Assembly: GCA_934630735.1 (NCBI GenBank)
Contig: CAKTWK010000005.1
Location: forward strand, 1-64,000
Source of the DNA: an uncultured Collinsella sp.
Lineage (GTDB): Bacteria; Actinomycetota; Coriobacteriia; Coriobacteriales; Coriobacteriaceae
Length of the DNA stretch: 64,000 bases
Reading direction: 5' to 3'
Part shown: positions 47,939 through 57,069 of the stretch, piece after piece
How positions within the stretch are numbered: position 1 is the stretch's first letter
Layout of the letters: every line of letters starts with the position of its first letter
Notes under the pieces: generated by a model
What the model saw: only the letters and a program-made list of their open reading frames with translations
What the model was told of the DNA's origin: nothing
Databases searched by the model: none
Translations under genes and position numbers: made by a program

Positions 47939-48778
47939 CTATGACTCCTGCGGAAGGCGCTTTTTGCCCTTGCGGGCGCGGTTTCTAAAGTTCTCGACGG
48001 CCTCTTCCATACCCAGAGGTACATAGGTGAGCTCATCGAGATTGTCGGGCAGGTAGCAGGCAAGGCTTTGCTCCTGCGCTCGGCCTGCTGCAAGTTGCTC
48101 TTCGGTAGGCTTCTCGCCGGGTGTGGCACAAATGCCGTAGACGACGGCACCCATCTCGCGCGTGCGGCACTCGTACTCGGTCTCGGGATGTTCGGGATGG
48201 TCGCGGCGTACGTCGTCACTTACCCAAAGCGTGTCGTAGCCGGCCGCGGAAAACTGCCCCAGGGCGTAGTCGCGCAGCGGTTTGCTGTCAGTGCGCAGTG
48301 TGACGGTGGCGCCGGTTGCAAAGAGCGGGCGGTAGAGCATCAGATGGTCGACATGGACGAGTCGTTTTTTGGCGTACTTGGCCTTGGGCTGCGGCGTGGG
48401 AAAGTTGATGGTGATGGCATCGAGCTCGCCTGCGGCAAACAGCTGCGGCAGCGATGCGGCGCCTCGGGGCAGGACGAGTGCGTTGGACAGCTCCTGCTCG
48501 CAGATTTTCTGTGCGGCATAGGCGATGCAGATGGGCTCCTGGTCCATGCCGATAAAGAGGGTGTCGGGTTCGCAGTGGGCTCGCTCAACCAGATAGGTGC
48601 CTTTGCCGCAGCCCAGATCTAGATGAAGGCGGGTGAAGGACGCGCCACCAACTGGTGCGCAAGACTTGCGCCAATCTCCGGCATAGGCCTCGGGGTTCGT
48701 CTCGATCGCATCGGCGTAGCGCTCCAGGCGCTCTTCGAGCACAAAGTTCTTTGGCGTGCGAACGTGGACGGCTCCCAT
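47939..48778 (-). CDS. trmB: tRNA (guanine-N7)-methyltransferase
   Basis: 279 residues. The SAM site is LDLGCGKGTYLVERA, followed by FIGMDQEP; ITINFPTPQPKAKYAKKRLV corresponds to the TrmB signature (usually INFPDPWPK). The enzyme methylates G46 in the variable loop of tRNA. The carboxyl half is somewhat longer than in E. coli TrmB. AAGGAGCC precedes the ATG. The next gene upstream on this strand is a Trm9-like methyltransferase, making a small tRNA-modification neighbourhood with elp3 at 51743. Confidence 0.88.
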   Translation of the reverse strand: MGAVHVRTPKNFVLEERLERYADAIETNPEAYAGDWRKSCAPVGGASFTRLHLDLGCGKGTYLVERAHCEPDTLFIGMDQEPICIAYAAQKICEQELSNALVLPRGAASLPQLFAAGELDAITINFPTPQPKAKYAKKRLVHVDHLMLYRPLFATGATVTLRTDSKPLRDYALGQFSAAGYDTLWVSDDVRRDHPEHPETEYECRTREMGAVVYGICATPGEKPTEEQLAAGRAQEQSLACYLPDNLDELTYVPLGMEEAVENFRNRARKGKKRLPQES

Positions 48779-48890
48779 GAGGCTCCTTGGTCATAAGTAT
48801 GGAACGCATGGCTGCACGTTCCGGCGATGGGTTAGAAGGGGGCGATTTGCCCGAAAATTGCGGTGCGGCTCAGCGACGAGTCGCTGACGC

Positions 48891-49763
48891 CTACAGACGC
48901 TTGAGGATCACATAGCGGTTGAGCTCGCCGCTGCGACCATCGGCATGGAAACGCTCAAGCTCGCGCACGGGGACCTCGCCGCTCTTGTAGAACGTACGGA
49001 CGCCGCGCACCAGGTCGGTGATCTGCTGATCGTCAAAGTGATGGCAATAACGGTAGGCATGACGGTCGTTTTGCCAGCCAATGAGATGGTCGCCGGCTTC
49101 AAACTGCGCGGAATCGTAACCCTCAAACGGCGGGGTGAGCTCGGCACGGGCTTCGACTCGAACGGCCTTGCGCGCCATGCGCTCGTCGTTCATAAACTCC
49201 CAAAAGCTGATGGCGATGATGCCGCCCGGGCGCGTCTGGCGCACCAGGGCGTCGAGCACGCGTACACGGTACTCGCATGACGGTACATGGTGCATAAAGC
49301 CAAAGCAGACCGAGATGTCGGCGAGCGGGGCGTCAAAGAGCGCATCGGGCGTCTCGGCGGGGTTGAGCCTCATGAGGGCATCGAGCACGTCGAGTTCCTG
49401 GAAGTGCAGGTTGGGAATGCGCAGGGCGTGGCCACGGGCATCGATGGCCAGGTCCTGGCACGAGTCGACGCCATAGAACTCAAACGGGCAGCTGGCATCT
49501 GCCGAGGGGTTTGCGCCGTCGACGCCCTTGGCGGCAAGTGCGCCGCCGGCGGCAAAGTTCTCGAATCGCATATTGCCGCAGGCAAGATCGAAGACGCGGA
49601 CGGGATGCTCAATCGTGGCGACATCGAGCTGTTCGAGCGCGATGTCCATGGTGCGCACCCAGCCGGGCCACGGGGCCTGTCGCGTATCGGAGAAGGAGGC
49701 GGAGTGCTCGCGATAGAACGTGTTGTTGAGCTGGATGAGCGATGAGGCGAAATCGCGGTTCAC
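48891..49763 (-). CDS. SAM-dependent methyltransferase resembling Trm9/ALKBH8 tRNA methyltransferases
   Basis: 290 residues. The N-terminal block NTFYREHSASFSDTRQAPWP recalls the Y...I..HFSQTR.KPWP block of yeast Trm9. The SAM motif is VFDLACGNMRFE; ADISVCFGFMHHVPSCEYR, then RPGGIIAISFW, match Trm9-type motifs IV-VI, and the late HAYRYCHHFDDQQITDL resembles its YRYYH...GEL block. Trm9 methylates the carboxymethyl group that Elp3 puts on U34; Elp3 is encoded 2 kb away. I choose GTG 49763 with AAGGGAG nine bases ahead; a longer start at 49811 is possible. The family link rests on my motif comparison. Confidence 0.65.
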   Translation of the reverse strand: MNRDFASSLIQLNNTFYREHSASFSDTRQAPWPGWVRTMDIALEQLDVATIEHPVRVFDLACGNMRFENFAAGGALAAKGVDGANPSADASCPFEFYGVDSCQDLAIDARGHALRIPNLHFQELDVLDALMRLNPAETPDALFDAPLADISVCFGFMHHVPSCEYRVRVLDALVRQTRPGGIIAISFWEFMNDERMARKAVRVEARAELTPPFEGYDSAQFEAGDHLIGWQNDRHAYRYCHHFDDQQITDLVRGVRTFYKSGEVPVRELERFHADGRSGELNRYVILKRL

Positions 49764-50030
49764 GGCGCGGAACTCCCTTCGTTGGCGGTGCGGAATAAAC
49801 AGTACGACCATACTACCGTTAACGCCGCAACGGGGACAACCAAGCTACGGGTCATTGCTTTGTTTGGACACATTTCCGCAGCTCATATGCACTCGCAACC
49901 GCCGGTTGTCAAAAATCTCACTAGAATAGGTGGCGTGCTTTTGGCGGTGGCGGATAGATTTTTAACTGTGCAAGGCGCCTTAAGAACAAAAACGGTCCGG
50001 CGGCACGGCTGGCATCACATAGGAGGAACC

Positions 50031-50747
50031 ATGAATGTAGAAACTGCGCAGCGGCTCGCCGACCTTCGCCGCAGCAAAGGCTTTAGTCAAGAAGGGCTGG
50101 CACGAAAGCTGGGACTGTCGCGCCAAGCGGTCAGCAAATGGGAGCGCGCGGAGAGCTCGCCCGATACCGAGAACCTGATCTCGCTCGCCAAGCTCTATGG
50201 CGTGAGCCTGGACGAGCTGCTCAATCCGAGCGATGAGATCGAGGACGATATCGAGTTTGAGAACGAGGACCGCGCCCGCCAGCGCGAGGCCGAGGCGGCA
50301 GAGCGCGCACGCACCCATGAGGCGGCGGCACGTGCCACCGAGGCGGCAACACAGGCGAGTGATGCCGCCGCCAAGGCGGCGCAAGCGGCAAGCTGGAGTG
50401 CGCAGGCCGCCAATGCTGCTACGGCGCAGGCGACGAGTGGCGGCGCAGTTGGCTCGACTCCGGTGAAGGGCCCGTTCCAGTCGTTCCCGTATTGGGCCGT
50501 GTGTTGGCTGCTGTTCTTTTTGCTGATGTTCCCGTTTGGTGCCGGCCCCTTGGCCGCGCTGATCTTCTTTACGATTCCCATTTATCACTGGGTGGCGCGT
50601 GCGCTCGATGGCGATTGGGCGCGTGGGAATATCCAGGTTGGTCCGGCGCCGGTGACAACTAGGGCTCAGAATGTTTCCGCTTCGGTTGATGCTGACGTGG
50701 CTACCGCGACCACCGCTGAGCCGATTGCCAAAGAGGGTGATGAATGA
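50031..50747 (+). CDS. XRE regulator with membrane segment
   Basis: 238 residues. Residues 1-65 are an XRE helix-turn-helix (LADLRRSKGFSQEGLARKLG, LSRQAVSKWERAESSPDTEN). A charged stretch and an Ala-rich helix (about 85-135) follow, then two hydrophobic segments (YWAVCWLLFFLLMFPFG and PLAALIFFTIPIYHWV). It is thus a membrane-tethered DNA-binding protein. AGGAGG precedes ATG 50031. Its TGA overlaps the start of the DUF4097 gene (ATGATGA context), so the two are co-translated and probably form one sensor unit. Confidence 0.82.
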   Translation: MNVETAQRLADLRRSKGFSQEGLARKLGLSRQAVSKWERAESSPDTENLISLAKLYGVSLDELLNPSDEIEDDIEFENEDRARQREAEAAERARTHEAAARATEAATQASDAAAKAAQAASWSAQAANAATAQATSGGAVGSTPVKGPFQSFPYWAVCWLLFFLLMFPFGAGPLAALIFFTIPIYHWVARALDGDWARGNIQVGPAPVTTRAQNVSASVDADVATATTAEPIAKEGDE

Positions 50748-51643
50748 TGAAGCTTTCGCATGAATCCAAGGTACGCCTGGGCGTTGGCATCGGGGCGTTT
50801 GTGCTCATCGTTGGGCTTGTATTTGGCGTTTCGCGGACATTGATTCATTTTGATGGCCCGTGGGATCTCGACGATGTTGTATCCGGCTTGTCCGGTAGGG
50901 ACGATGTGGCGGACGAGGGCGATCTTTTGGATGACGGTAACTATTCCGCTCAGCCTCAGCAGCTTTCGAGCACGACTTTTGATGCCGATGAGTTCCGCTA
51001 CCTCGATTTCGATATCAATGCGGCTTCGGTGGACGTCAGGGTTGTTGATGGCAACAAGGCTCGCGTTATCGAGCGGGGGCGCGTTGCCGAGGGTATGGAT
51101 GCCTCCAAGGCCGCGACGCAAAACATCGCATCCGTCGAGGACTCGACGCTCAAGGTTTCCCAGTTTGGAAGTGATGACGGTAAGGCAATCGATCGCTCAG
51201 TTACGGTCGAGCTGCCGCGCCGTGTTGCCGAACATCTGAAGGGAGTCAACGCGCACGTGGGCTCGGGTGATCTGCAGATTGCCGGTGTCATCTGTGACGG
51301 TTTCGACCTTTTCCTGGGTGCGGGAGATGTAGAGTTTACGGGCAGCGTGACTGATGCGCTCAGCGCTGAGGTCGGTTCGGGCGATGTGACGTTCGAGCTT
51401 TACCAGGCCCCCGCGAAGTCGATGGACGTGAGTGTGGGCTCGGGCGATGTGGAGATGACGGTTCCGAACTCGACGGGCTTTAAGGCGAGCCTCACCTTGG
51501 GCAGCGGCGACTTCGAGAGCGATTTCCTTCCGCTTGGCTACGACGGCGAGACCATTTTGAATCTTGAATTCGATAACGGTGACAAGTCTGCCACGTATCG
51601 TTTTGAGGTCGGTTCGGGCGACATGTCGTTTGATTCGGAGTAG
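50744..51643 (+). CDS. Membrane-anchored DUF4097 beta-repeat protein
   Basis: 299 residues: an N-terminal membrane anchor (VGIGAFVLIVGLVFGVS) and an extracytoplasmic domain of repeated short strands with the recurring GSGDV/GSGDM turn (HVGSGDLQIAG, EVGSGDVTFEL, SVGSGDVEMTV, EVGSGDMSFD). This is the DUF4097/LiaF-like adhesin fold often paired with envelope regulators. It overlaps the XRE gene by four bases. A role in sensing or responding to envelope damage is inferred from such pairs in other Gram-positive bacteria. Confidence 0.82.
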   Translation: MMKLSHESKVRLGVGIGAFVLIVGLVFGVSRTLIHFDGPWDLDDVVSGLSGRDDVADEGDLLDDGNYSAQPQQLSSTTFDADEFRYLDFDINAASVDVRVVDGNKARVIERGRVAEGMDASKAATQNIASVEDSTLKVSQFGSDDGKAIDRSVTVELPRRVAEHLKGVNAHVGSGDLQIAGVICDGFDLFLGAGDVEFTGSVTDALSAEVGSGDVTFELYQAPAKSMDVSVGSGDVEMTVPNSTGFKASLTLGSGDFESDFLPLGYDGETILNLEFDNGDKSATYRFEVGSGDMSFDSE

Positions 51644-51690
51644 TGAGGCAGACGAAAGCCTAGGCGCAGATATAGACGCGCTGTTTGATG

Positions 51691-51725
51691 AAGGCGCCGA
51701 AGCCGAGATCGGCTCCGGCGCCTTT
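51691..51725 (+). terminator. Terminator before elp3
   Basis: GGCGCCGAAGCCG pairs with CGGCTCCGGCGCC (one mismatch) and is followed by TTTG; it ends 18 bases before the elp3 start, so elp3 must be served by a promoter inside or just after it, or by read-through. Confidence 0.75.
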
Positions 51726-51742
51726 GCCTTTACAATGGGGGT

Positions 51743-53650
51743 ATGGAACAGATTATCTTGAACATACTCGAGGCTCTGCGTCGCGGCGAGACCGTGGATG
51801 ACAAAGCGCTCGTCAAACTGATACATGCCGAGGCGCGCCGTGAGGGTGCCGACAAACGCGATTTGGCCAAGCGCCGTCTGCTGCCGTTTTACCAGCGGGT
51901 AAAACGTGAGGAGCCGGCCCGGTGGGCTGCGTGGAATGTCGATGCCGAGCTGGAGCGGCAACTGCTGCAGGTGCTGAGGATGAAGCCTCGTCGCACGGCT
52001 TCGGGCGTGGCGACCATTACCGTTATCACCAAGCCCTGGCCATGCTCGGGCGATTGCCTGTTTTGCCCCAACGATTTGCGCATGCCCAAAAGCTATCTGC
52101 ACGCCGAGCCGGCGTGCGCCCGTGCGGAGCAAAATTGCTTCGATCCGTATCTGCAGGTGAGCGCCCGTTTGACGGCGCTTTCGCAAATGGGGCATGCGAC
52201 CGATAAGATCGAGCTCATTGTGCTTGGCGGTACCTGGAGCGACTATCCGGAAGGCTATCAGACATGGTTTATGTCGGAGCTCTTCCGCGCGCTCAATGAC
52301 GATGCCGTGGCCGGCGTGGCGGCCAATCCCATGTTGGCGCGTCCGGGTATCAGCCGTGCCGAGGCGGGGCGCCTGCTCGACGATGCGCCTGCCGATGCCC
52401 TGCCGCCGGTGGTAGCGGAGCGCCGCGAGCGCTATCGGGCTGCCGGTATTGCGACCGACGAGGCCGAGCTCGCTGCCGGCGTTGCCGACGAGCAGGGGCG
52501 TGTGGATGCTAGCGTGGGCGGCTACAACCGCGCGGTGCGTCGTCTGTACGGCCCTGGCACGCCGTGGGGCGAGGTTGCCGAGTGGCAGGCGGCAACGATG
52601 GAGGAACTTGAGCGTCAGCAGCGCATCAACGAGACGGCGAAGCATCGCGTGGTGGGTCTCGTTATCGAGACGCGCCCCGATGCTGTAACACCGCAGGCCC
52701 TCACGCTCATCCGCCGCCTGGGTTGCACCAAGATTCAGATGGGTATCCAGAGTCTCGACCAGCATCTGCTCGATATCAACGAGCGTCGTATTTCGGTGGC
52801 GCAGATCGAGCGAGCGTTTTCGCTTGCGCGCCTGTTTGGCTTTAAGATCCATGCGCATTTTATGCTTAACTTGCTGGGCGCCACGCCGGAGGGGGACAAA
52901 CGCGACTACGAGCGCTTTATGACCGAGGGAGCCTTTATGCCCGACGAGGTCAAGGTCTACCCGTGTGCGCTCATCGAGGGCTCGCGTCTGGTGGGCTGCT
53001 ATGAGCGCGGCGAGTGGCGCCCCTATGCCGAGGAAGAGCTGCTCGATGTGTTGGCCGACGACATCGTGGTGACGCCGGCGTTCTGTCGTATCAGCCGCAT
53101 GATTCGCGACTTTAGCTCCGACGACATTATGGTGGGCAACAAGAAGCCCAACCTGCGTCAGCTCGTCGAGAACCGCCTAGCTGCTCGGGGTGACGGTGCG
53201 ACGGTGCGTGAGATTCGCTATCGCGAGATCAGCACGGCGGGTGCCGACTTGGATGAGCTGACCCTTGACGAGGAGGTGGCGTACGAGACGCCGGTGACGC
53301 GTGAACGCTTTTTGCAGTGGGTGACGCCCGAAGGCAAGATCGCCGGCTTTTTGCGCCTGTCGCTGCCCGACCATTCGTTTGTTGCCGCGCATGCGGACGA
53401 GTTGCCGACGACGCCGGACGAGGCGATGATTCGCGAGGTGCACGTGTATGGCATGGCGGCGCGCGTGGGGGATCAAGGCCAGGCAGCCCAGCACCATGGG
53501 TTGGGGCGTTTGCTCGTAGAGCGTGCGTGCGAGATTGCCCGGGATGCGGGTTATGCGCGTATCAACGTGATTAGCGCGATTGGCACACGCGAGTACTATC
53601 GCCATCTTGGATTTTACGACCATGGCCTTTATCTGCAAAAGGAGCTCTAA
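51743..53650 (+). CDS. elp3: Elp3-type tRNA U34 radical SAM/acetyltransferase
   Basis: 635 residues. The radical SAM cluster motif is PCSGDCLFCPN (C101, C105, C108), preceded by the Elp3 segment GVATITVITKPWP. LVIETRPDAV and KIQMGIQSLDQHLLDINERR are conserved radical SAM/Elp3 blocks, and the C-terminal 160 residues form a GNAT domain ending in EYYRHLGFYDHGLYL with acetyl-CoA-binding HGLGRLLVERA. Elp3 adds a carboxymethyl group to wobble uridine of tRNA. GGGGG precedes ATG 51743. It is followed without a gap by a spermidine-synthase-like gene. Bacterial Elp3 occurs in relatively few lineages; no other Elongator subunits are seen here. Confidence 0.9.
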   Translation: MEQIILNILEALRRGETVDDKALVKLIHAEARREGADKRDLAKRRLLPFYQRVKREEPARWAAWNVDAELERQLLQVLRMKPRRTASGVATITVITKPWPCSGDCLFCPNDLRMPKSYLHAEPACARAEQNCFDPYLQVSARLTALSQMGHATDKIELIVLGGTWSDYPEGYQTWFMSELFRALNDDAVAGVAANPMLARPGISRAEAGRLLDDAPADALPPVVAERRERYRAAGIATDEAELAAGVADEQGRVDASVGGYNRAVRRLYGPGTPWGEVAEWQAATMEELERQQRINETAKHRVVGLVIETRPDAVTPQALTLIRRLGCTKIQMGIQSLDQHLLDINERRISVAQIERAFSLARLFGFKIHAHFMLNLLGATPEGDKRDYERFMTEGAFMPDEVKVYPCALIEGSRLVGCYERGEWRPYAEEELLDVLADDIVVTPAFCRISRMIRDFSSDDIMVGNKKPNLRQLVENRLAARGDGATVREIRYREISTAGADLDELTLDEEVAYETPVTRERFLQWVTPEGKIAGFLRLSLPDHSFVAAHADELPTTPDEAMIREVHVYGMAARVGDQGQAAQHHGLGRLLVERACEIARDAGYARINVISAIGTREYYRHLGFYDHGLYLQKEL

Positions 53651-54529
53651 ATGAACAAGCCGAGTGTTTCTGCCGGCGTCGTTGCCGGCGTTGCTCTGGG
53701 AGCCGCGGCGCTTGGTGCGGCCGCTGTCGCTGTTCGTGCTGCCTGTCTGCAGGTTGCGCGAACCCGCAATGGGTTGGCGCGCGTGAAACGCGTGCACGAT
53801 GAGGGCGGCGATGAGATTCGCGTGCTCGTGCAGGGCGGCGTCTACCAAAGCGCAAGCTATGTTGGCGATCGTTGGGCGGAGCCGGTCTTTGCGTACTATC
53901 GTGCATTTGACGATGTGTTTGAGGCCGAGGACGCAATGCGTGATGCTTACGGGCATGGTATCGACCGGATGCTCATGCTGGGCGGCGGCGGGTTTGCCTA
54001 TCCCAAGTTTGCGCTGATGTCGCACGAGAGCTTGCGCATGGACGTCATTGAGTACGATGCCGAGATTACGCGCCTGGCGCGCCGTTGGTTCTACCTGGAC
54101 GAGCTGGAGCGCACGGTGGGCGATCGCCTGCGAGTGATTACCGCTGAGGCTCGCTCGTACCTGGGCGTGACGAGCGTGGGCCATCGTCGCTACGACGTGG
54201 TCGTGAGCGATTGCTTTGGCGGTGCCGAGCCCGTGCGCGAGCTGGCGACGGTTGAGGCGTTGCGTCTGGTGCGGGGCAGCTTGAACCCGGGTGGCATCTA
54301 CGTGGCTAATATTGTGAGCGCGAACGAGGGGAGCGATGTGTCGTTCCTGCGCGATTGCGCCGCTACGGCGCTCGAGGTGTTCGCCCACGCCTGGGTGGTC
54401 CCATGTGGCGATGCGGAGTTCGGCGGCGAGGAGAACTACCTGCTCATCGCCAGCGACGGCGACTACGCCTTTGCCGAAGCCGTGCCCTTCGATGCCGGCT
54501 TCCTCGGCACCGTCCTTCACGACAAGTAA
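53651..54529 (+). CDS. Spermidine-synthase-like methyltransferase-fold protein with N-terminal anchor
   Basis: 292 residues. A hydrophobic N terminus (AGVVAGVALGAAALGAAAVAVRA) is followed by a Rossmann domain with RMLMLGGGGFAYPKFAL, DVIEYDAEITRLARRWF and YDVVVSDCFGG, the spermidine-synthase/SAM fold. Polyamine-binding residues are not clear, so it may be a methyltransferase-like homologue rather than a true synthase. The ATG begins at the base after the elp3 stop, and AAAAGGAGC lies in the elp3 3' end, so the two are translationally linked. A functional tie to Elp3 is possible but unproven. Confidence 0.72.
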   Translation: MNKPSVSAGVVAGVALGAAALGAAAVAVRAACLQVARTRNGLARVKRVHDEGGDEIRVLVQGGVYQSASYVGDRWAEPVFAYYRAFDDVFEAEDAMRDAYGHGIDRMLMLGGGGFAYPKFALMSHESLRMDVIEYDAEITRLARRWFYLDELERTVGDRLRVITAEARSYLGVTSVGHRRYDVVVSDCFGGAEPVRELATVEALRLVRGSLNPGGIYVANIVSANEGSDVSFLRDCAATALEVFAHAWVVPCGDAEFGGEENYLLIASDGDYAFAEAVPFDAGFLGTVLHDK

Positions 54530-54556
54530 GTCTCCCCGTCCCAAAAAAGACTGGTC

Positions 54557-57001
54557 TTAGGCGTGGTCGCGCCAGCTGAGGACGCGCTGCTTCATACCCT
54601 CGATGTCGAGCACGCCTTCGGCGAAGCCTTTGCGCACGAGCTCCTCGGGAACGTACTCGTCGTAGCGATCAAAATAAGGCACCTCGCCGGGATAGACGAG
54701 CTCGATGGGGTCGAAGTCTTTTTCGGCCTCGGCTGCGAGCACCTCAAAGAACGTCTCCTCGTCGGCCTTCATCTTAAACTGCATAAAGTATGGACGCGAC
54801 GGATCGAGCCCGCGAAGGCCCAGCTCCGCGGCACACTTAATCTTGAGCATACGTTCGAGCGCCAGAAAGGCGTAGCTGCCTAGCCAGGGGAAGAGTACCC
54901 AGGTGTCGCCGCCAAGGTTGATAAGCGGTTTAGTTCCTGCGCCCGAAATCTCGGCAGTATGACGAGCCTGCGCTAAGCGGGCCCGTGCGTTGCCCATGAG
55001 GTACGGATATGCCGCGTGCTCGTTGAGCGCCTTGCGCATGCGCTCGAGTACGTGTGTATTGATGTCGCCGGGGCAGTCGCCAAAGTAGGCCGGCACACGG
55101 CCCTTGACCTGCGTGGCAAAGACGGTATGACGCTTCCAGTCCACTTCCTCGACAATCCAGCAGTGTCCGGCGATAGCGATGCGCTCACCGGGCGGTGGGG
55201 GATTGACGATCGTGCCCAACTCGGCCGATTCGCTGCGAACGGTAAACTCCTCGTTTTCCTGGAACACAGCGTAGAACTTAAAGTTGTTGATGATGCGCTC
55301 GCCCGCGAGGCCCACGATGAGTCCACCGCCCTCGGTGACCTGGATGTGGTCGATCTTGATGAGGTGGCGCAGCAGTACGCGATAGTCATCGGCCGAGACG
55401 CGGTGGAAATAGCTGAGCGTGAGCACGCGCTGAGCAAGCTCGGCCGGTGTGAGCTCGCCGGTGCTGGCGAGCGTCGACATGGTCTGGTGATAGAGCAAAC
55501 TGTAGGGGAGTCGATCGAGCTCGGGTGGCTCGACCCACTTTTCTTCGCGATAGAGTTGTACCAGCGCGATGCCCTGCAGGAGCTTCCACGGAATGGTCTC
55601 GGGCATCATCGTGCGCGGCTCGGGCTCCTCCTCGCGCATGACAAACCACATCTCGGGCGGAAGATCGCGGCGGCCTGTGCGCCCCATGCGCTGCAAAAAG
55701 GAGCTGACGGTAAACGGTGCATCGATTTGGAACGCGCGCTCCAGGCGACCGATATCAATGCCGAGCTCCAACGTGGAGGTGGTGACGGTTGTCTGTGCCT
55801 GTTCCTCGTCGCGCATGAGCTCCTCGGCGGTCTCGCGTAGCGATGCCGAGAGGTTGCCATGATGGATGAGGAAGCGGTCTGGCTCGTGCCGGTTTTCACA
55901 GTAGCTGCGCAACATGGAGCACACGGCCTCTGCCTCCTCGCGCGAGTTGGCAAAGACCAGGCACTTGCGGCCGCGGGTGTGTTCAAAGATGTAGCCCATG
56001 CCGGGGTCGGCGTTGTCGGGTGCGGTGTCGGTGGGGTTGAGGAGCGTCTGTTCGGTTGCCTGCGGGATGTCGACTTCGCCCTCGGGGGCCGAGGAAGTGC
56101 GACGGTCTTTGGGGGCAGCCTTGCCCCGTGCCTGCTCGCGACGTTGGCGGCGTTCCTCCTGTGTGAGTTGTCCACTATGGCGCATATCTTGGGTGCTGAC
56201 GGGCAGTGCCGCGGGTGGTGCCGACTCAATGCGCTCGCAAGCGAGCATCTCAGCTTCCTGCGGACCTGTGCTCGTGAATCCTCGCTGCTGCGCCTGGGGA
56301 CCTGAGTTGTAGAAGTGCTCCATGGAGATACGCCACACGCGGCGCGGCTCCTCAAAGCGGGGGATGACGCAGTCGCGTCCCGTCCCCTGCGACAGGAAGG
56401 CACCCGTGCGTTCCGGGTCGCCGATGGTGGCCGAAAGGCCAATGCGGCGGGGCTGCACGCCTGCCATGCGCGAGAGGCGCTCGATAAGGCAGAGCGTCTG
56501 CCCGCCGCGGTCACCGCGCATGAGCGAATGAACCTCGTCGATGACCACATAGCGCAGGTCGCAAAACATGCGCGGGATCGCCATGTGCTTATGGATCAGG
56601 AGCGCCTCGAGCGATTCGGGCGTAATCTGTAGGATACCGCTCGGTTTTTTGATGAGCTTAGCCTTGTGCGATTGCGAGACGTCGCCATGCCAGTGCCAGA
56701 CGGGGATGTCGGCTTCTTCGCACAGGTCATTGAGACGGACGAACTGATCGTTGATGAGCGCTTTGAGGGGGCCAATGTAGAGGGCACCAACGCTTGCGGG
56801 CGGGTTCTCCCAAAACTCGGTGAGGATGGGAAAGAAGGCCGCTTCGGTTTTGCCGGATGCCGTGGATGCCGTCAGGAGTACATTGTCTTGCGTGTTAAAG
56901 ATGGCATCTGCCGCCGCAACCTGGATGGAGCGCAGACTCTCCCAATCGTGGGAGTAGATGAAGTCTTGGATAAACGGGGCATATCGGTCAAAGGCGTTCA
57001 T
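54557..57001 (-). CDS. sngC: Shango-type defence helicase (SngC-like)
   Basis: 814 residues, a superfamily 2 DEAD/DEAH helicase of Lhr-like build: Walker A ASTASGKT (K51), DEVH at residues 155-158, SATIGD, and QRMGRTGRR. Between the RecA-like lobes there is a long charged insertion (about residues 235-330). ATG 57001 follows AGGAGGTCCC; longer frames upstream run through a repeat and lack a start site. It is the third gene after a TerB-domain gene and a P-loop ATPase on the same strand, the composition of the Shango anti-phage system. The spacer before it contains a GGGACAG-loop repeat. Confidence 0.75.
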   Translation of the reverse strand: MNAFDRYAPFIQDFIYSHDWESLRSIQVAAADAIFNTQDNVLLTASTASGKTEAAFFPILTEFWENPPASVGALYIGPLKALINDQFVRLNDLCEEADIPVWHWHGDVSQSHKAKLIKKPSGILQITPESLEALLIHKHMAIPRMFCDLRYVVIDEVHSLMRGDRGGQTLCLIERLSRMAGVQPRRIGLSATIGDPERTGAFLSQGTGRDCVIPRFEEPRRVWRISMEHFYNSGPQAQQRGFTSTGPQEAEMLACERIESAPPAALPVSTQDMRHSGQLTQEERRQRREQARGKAAPKDRRTSSAPEGEVDIPQATEQTLLNPTDTAPDNADPGMGYIFEHTRGRKCLVFANSREEAEAVCSMLRSYCENRHEPDRFLIHHGNLSASLRETAEELMRDEEQAQTTVTTSTLELGIDIGRLERAFQIDAPFTVSSFLQRMGRTGRRDLPPEMWFVMREEEPEPRTMMPETIPWKLLQGIALVQLYREEKWVEPPELDRLPYSLLYHQTMSTLASTGELTPAELAQRVLTLSYFHRVSADDYRVLLRHLIKIDHIQVTEGGGLIVGLAGERIINNFKFYAVFQENEEFTVRSESAELGTIVNPPPPGERIAIAGHCWIVEEVDWKRHTVFATQVKGRVPAYFGDCPGDINTHVLERMRKALNEHAAYPYLMGNARARLAQARHTAEISGAGTKPLINLGGDTWVLFPWLGSYAFLALERMLKIKCAAELGLRGLDPSRPYFMQFKMKADEETFFEVLAAEAEKDFDPIELVYPGEVPYFDRYDEYVPEELVRKGFAEGVLDIEGMKQRVLSWRDHA

Positions 57002-57069
57002 GGGACCTCCTCTCATCAACGGGCTGATCAACGCAACGGGCAACGGCTCGATATCTTGTAATATTGGCG

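Noticed and set aside
49764..50030. Possible gene or GGGGACA-type repeat in the spacer before the XRE gene
   Set aside because: GGGGACAACC at about 49832 has no complementary arms, and the open frame through the spacer lacks a start site. I see only a promoter-like A/T-rich patch.
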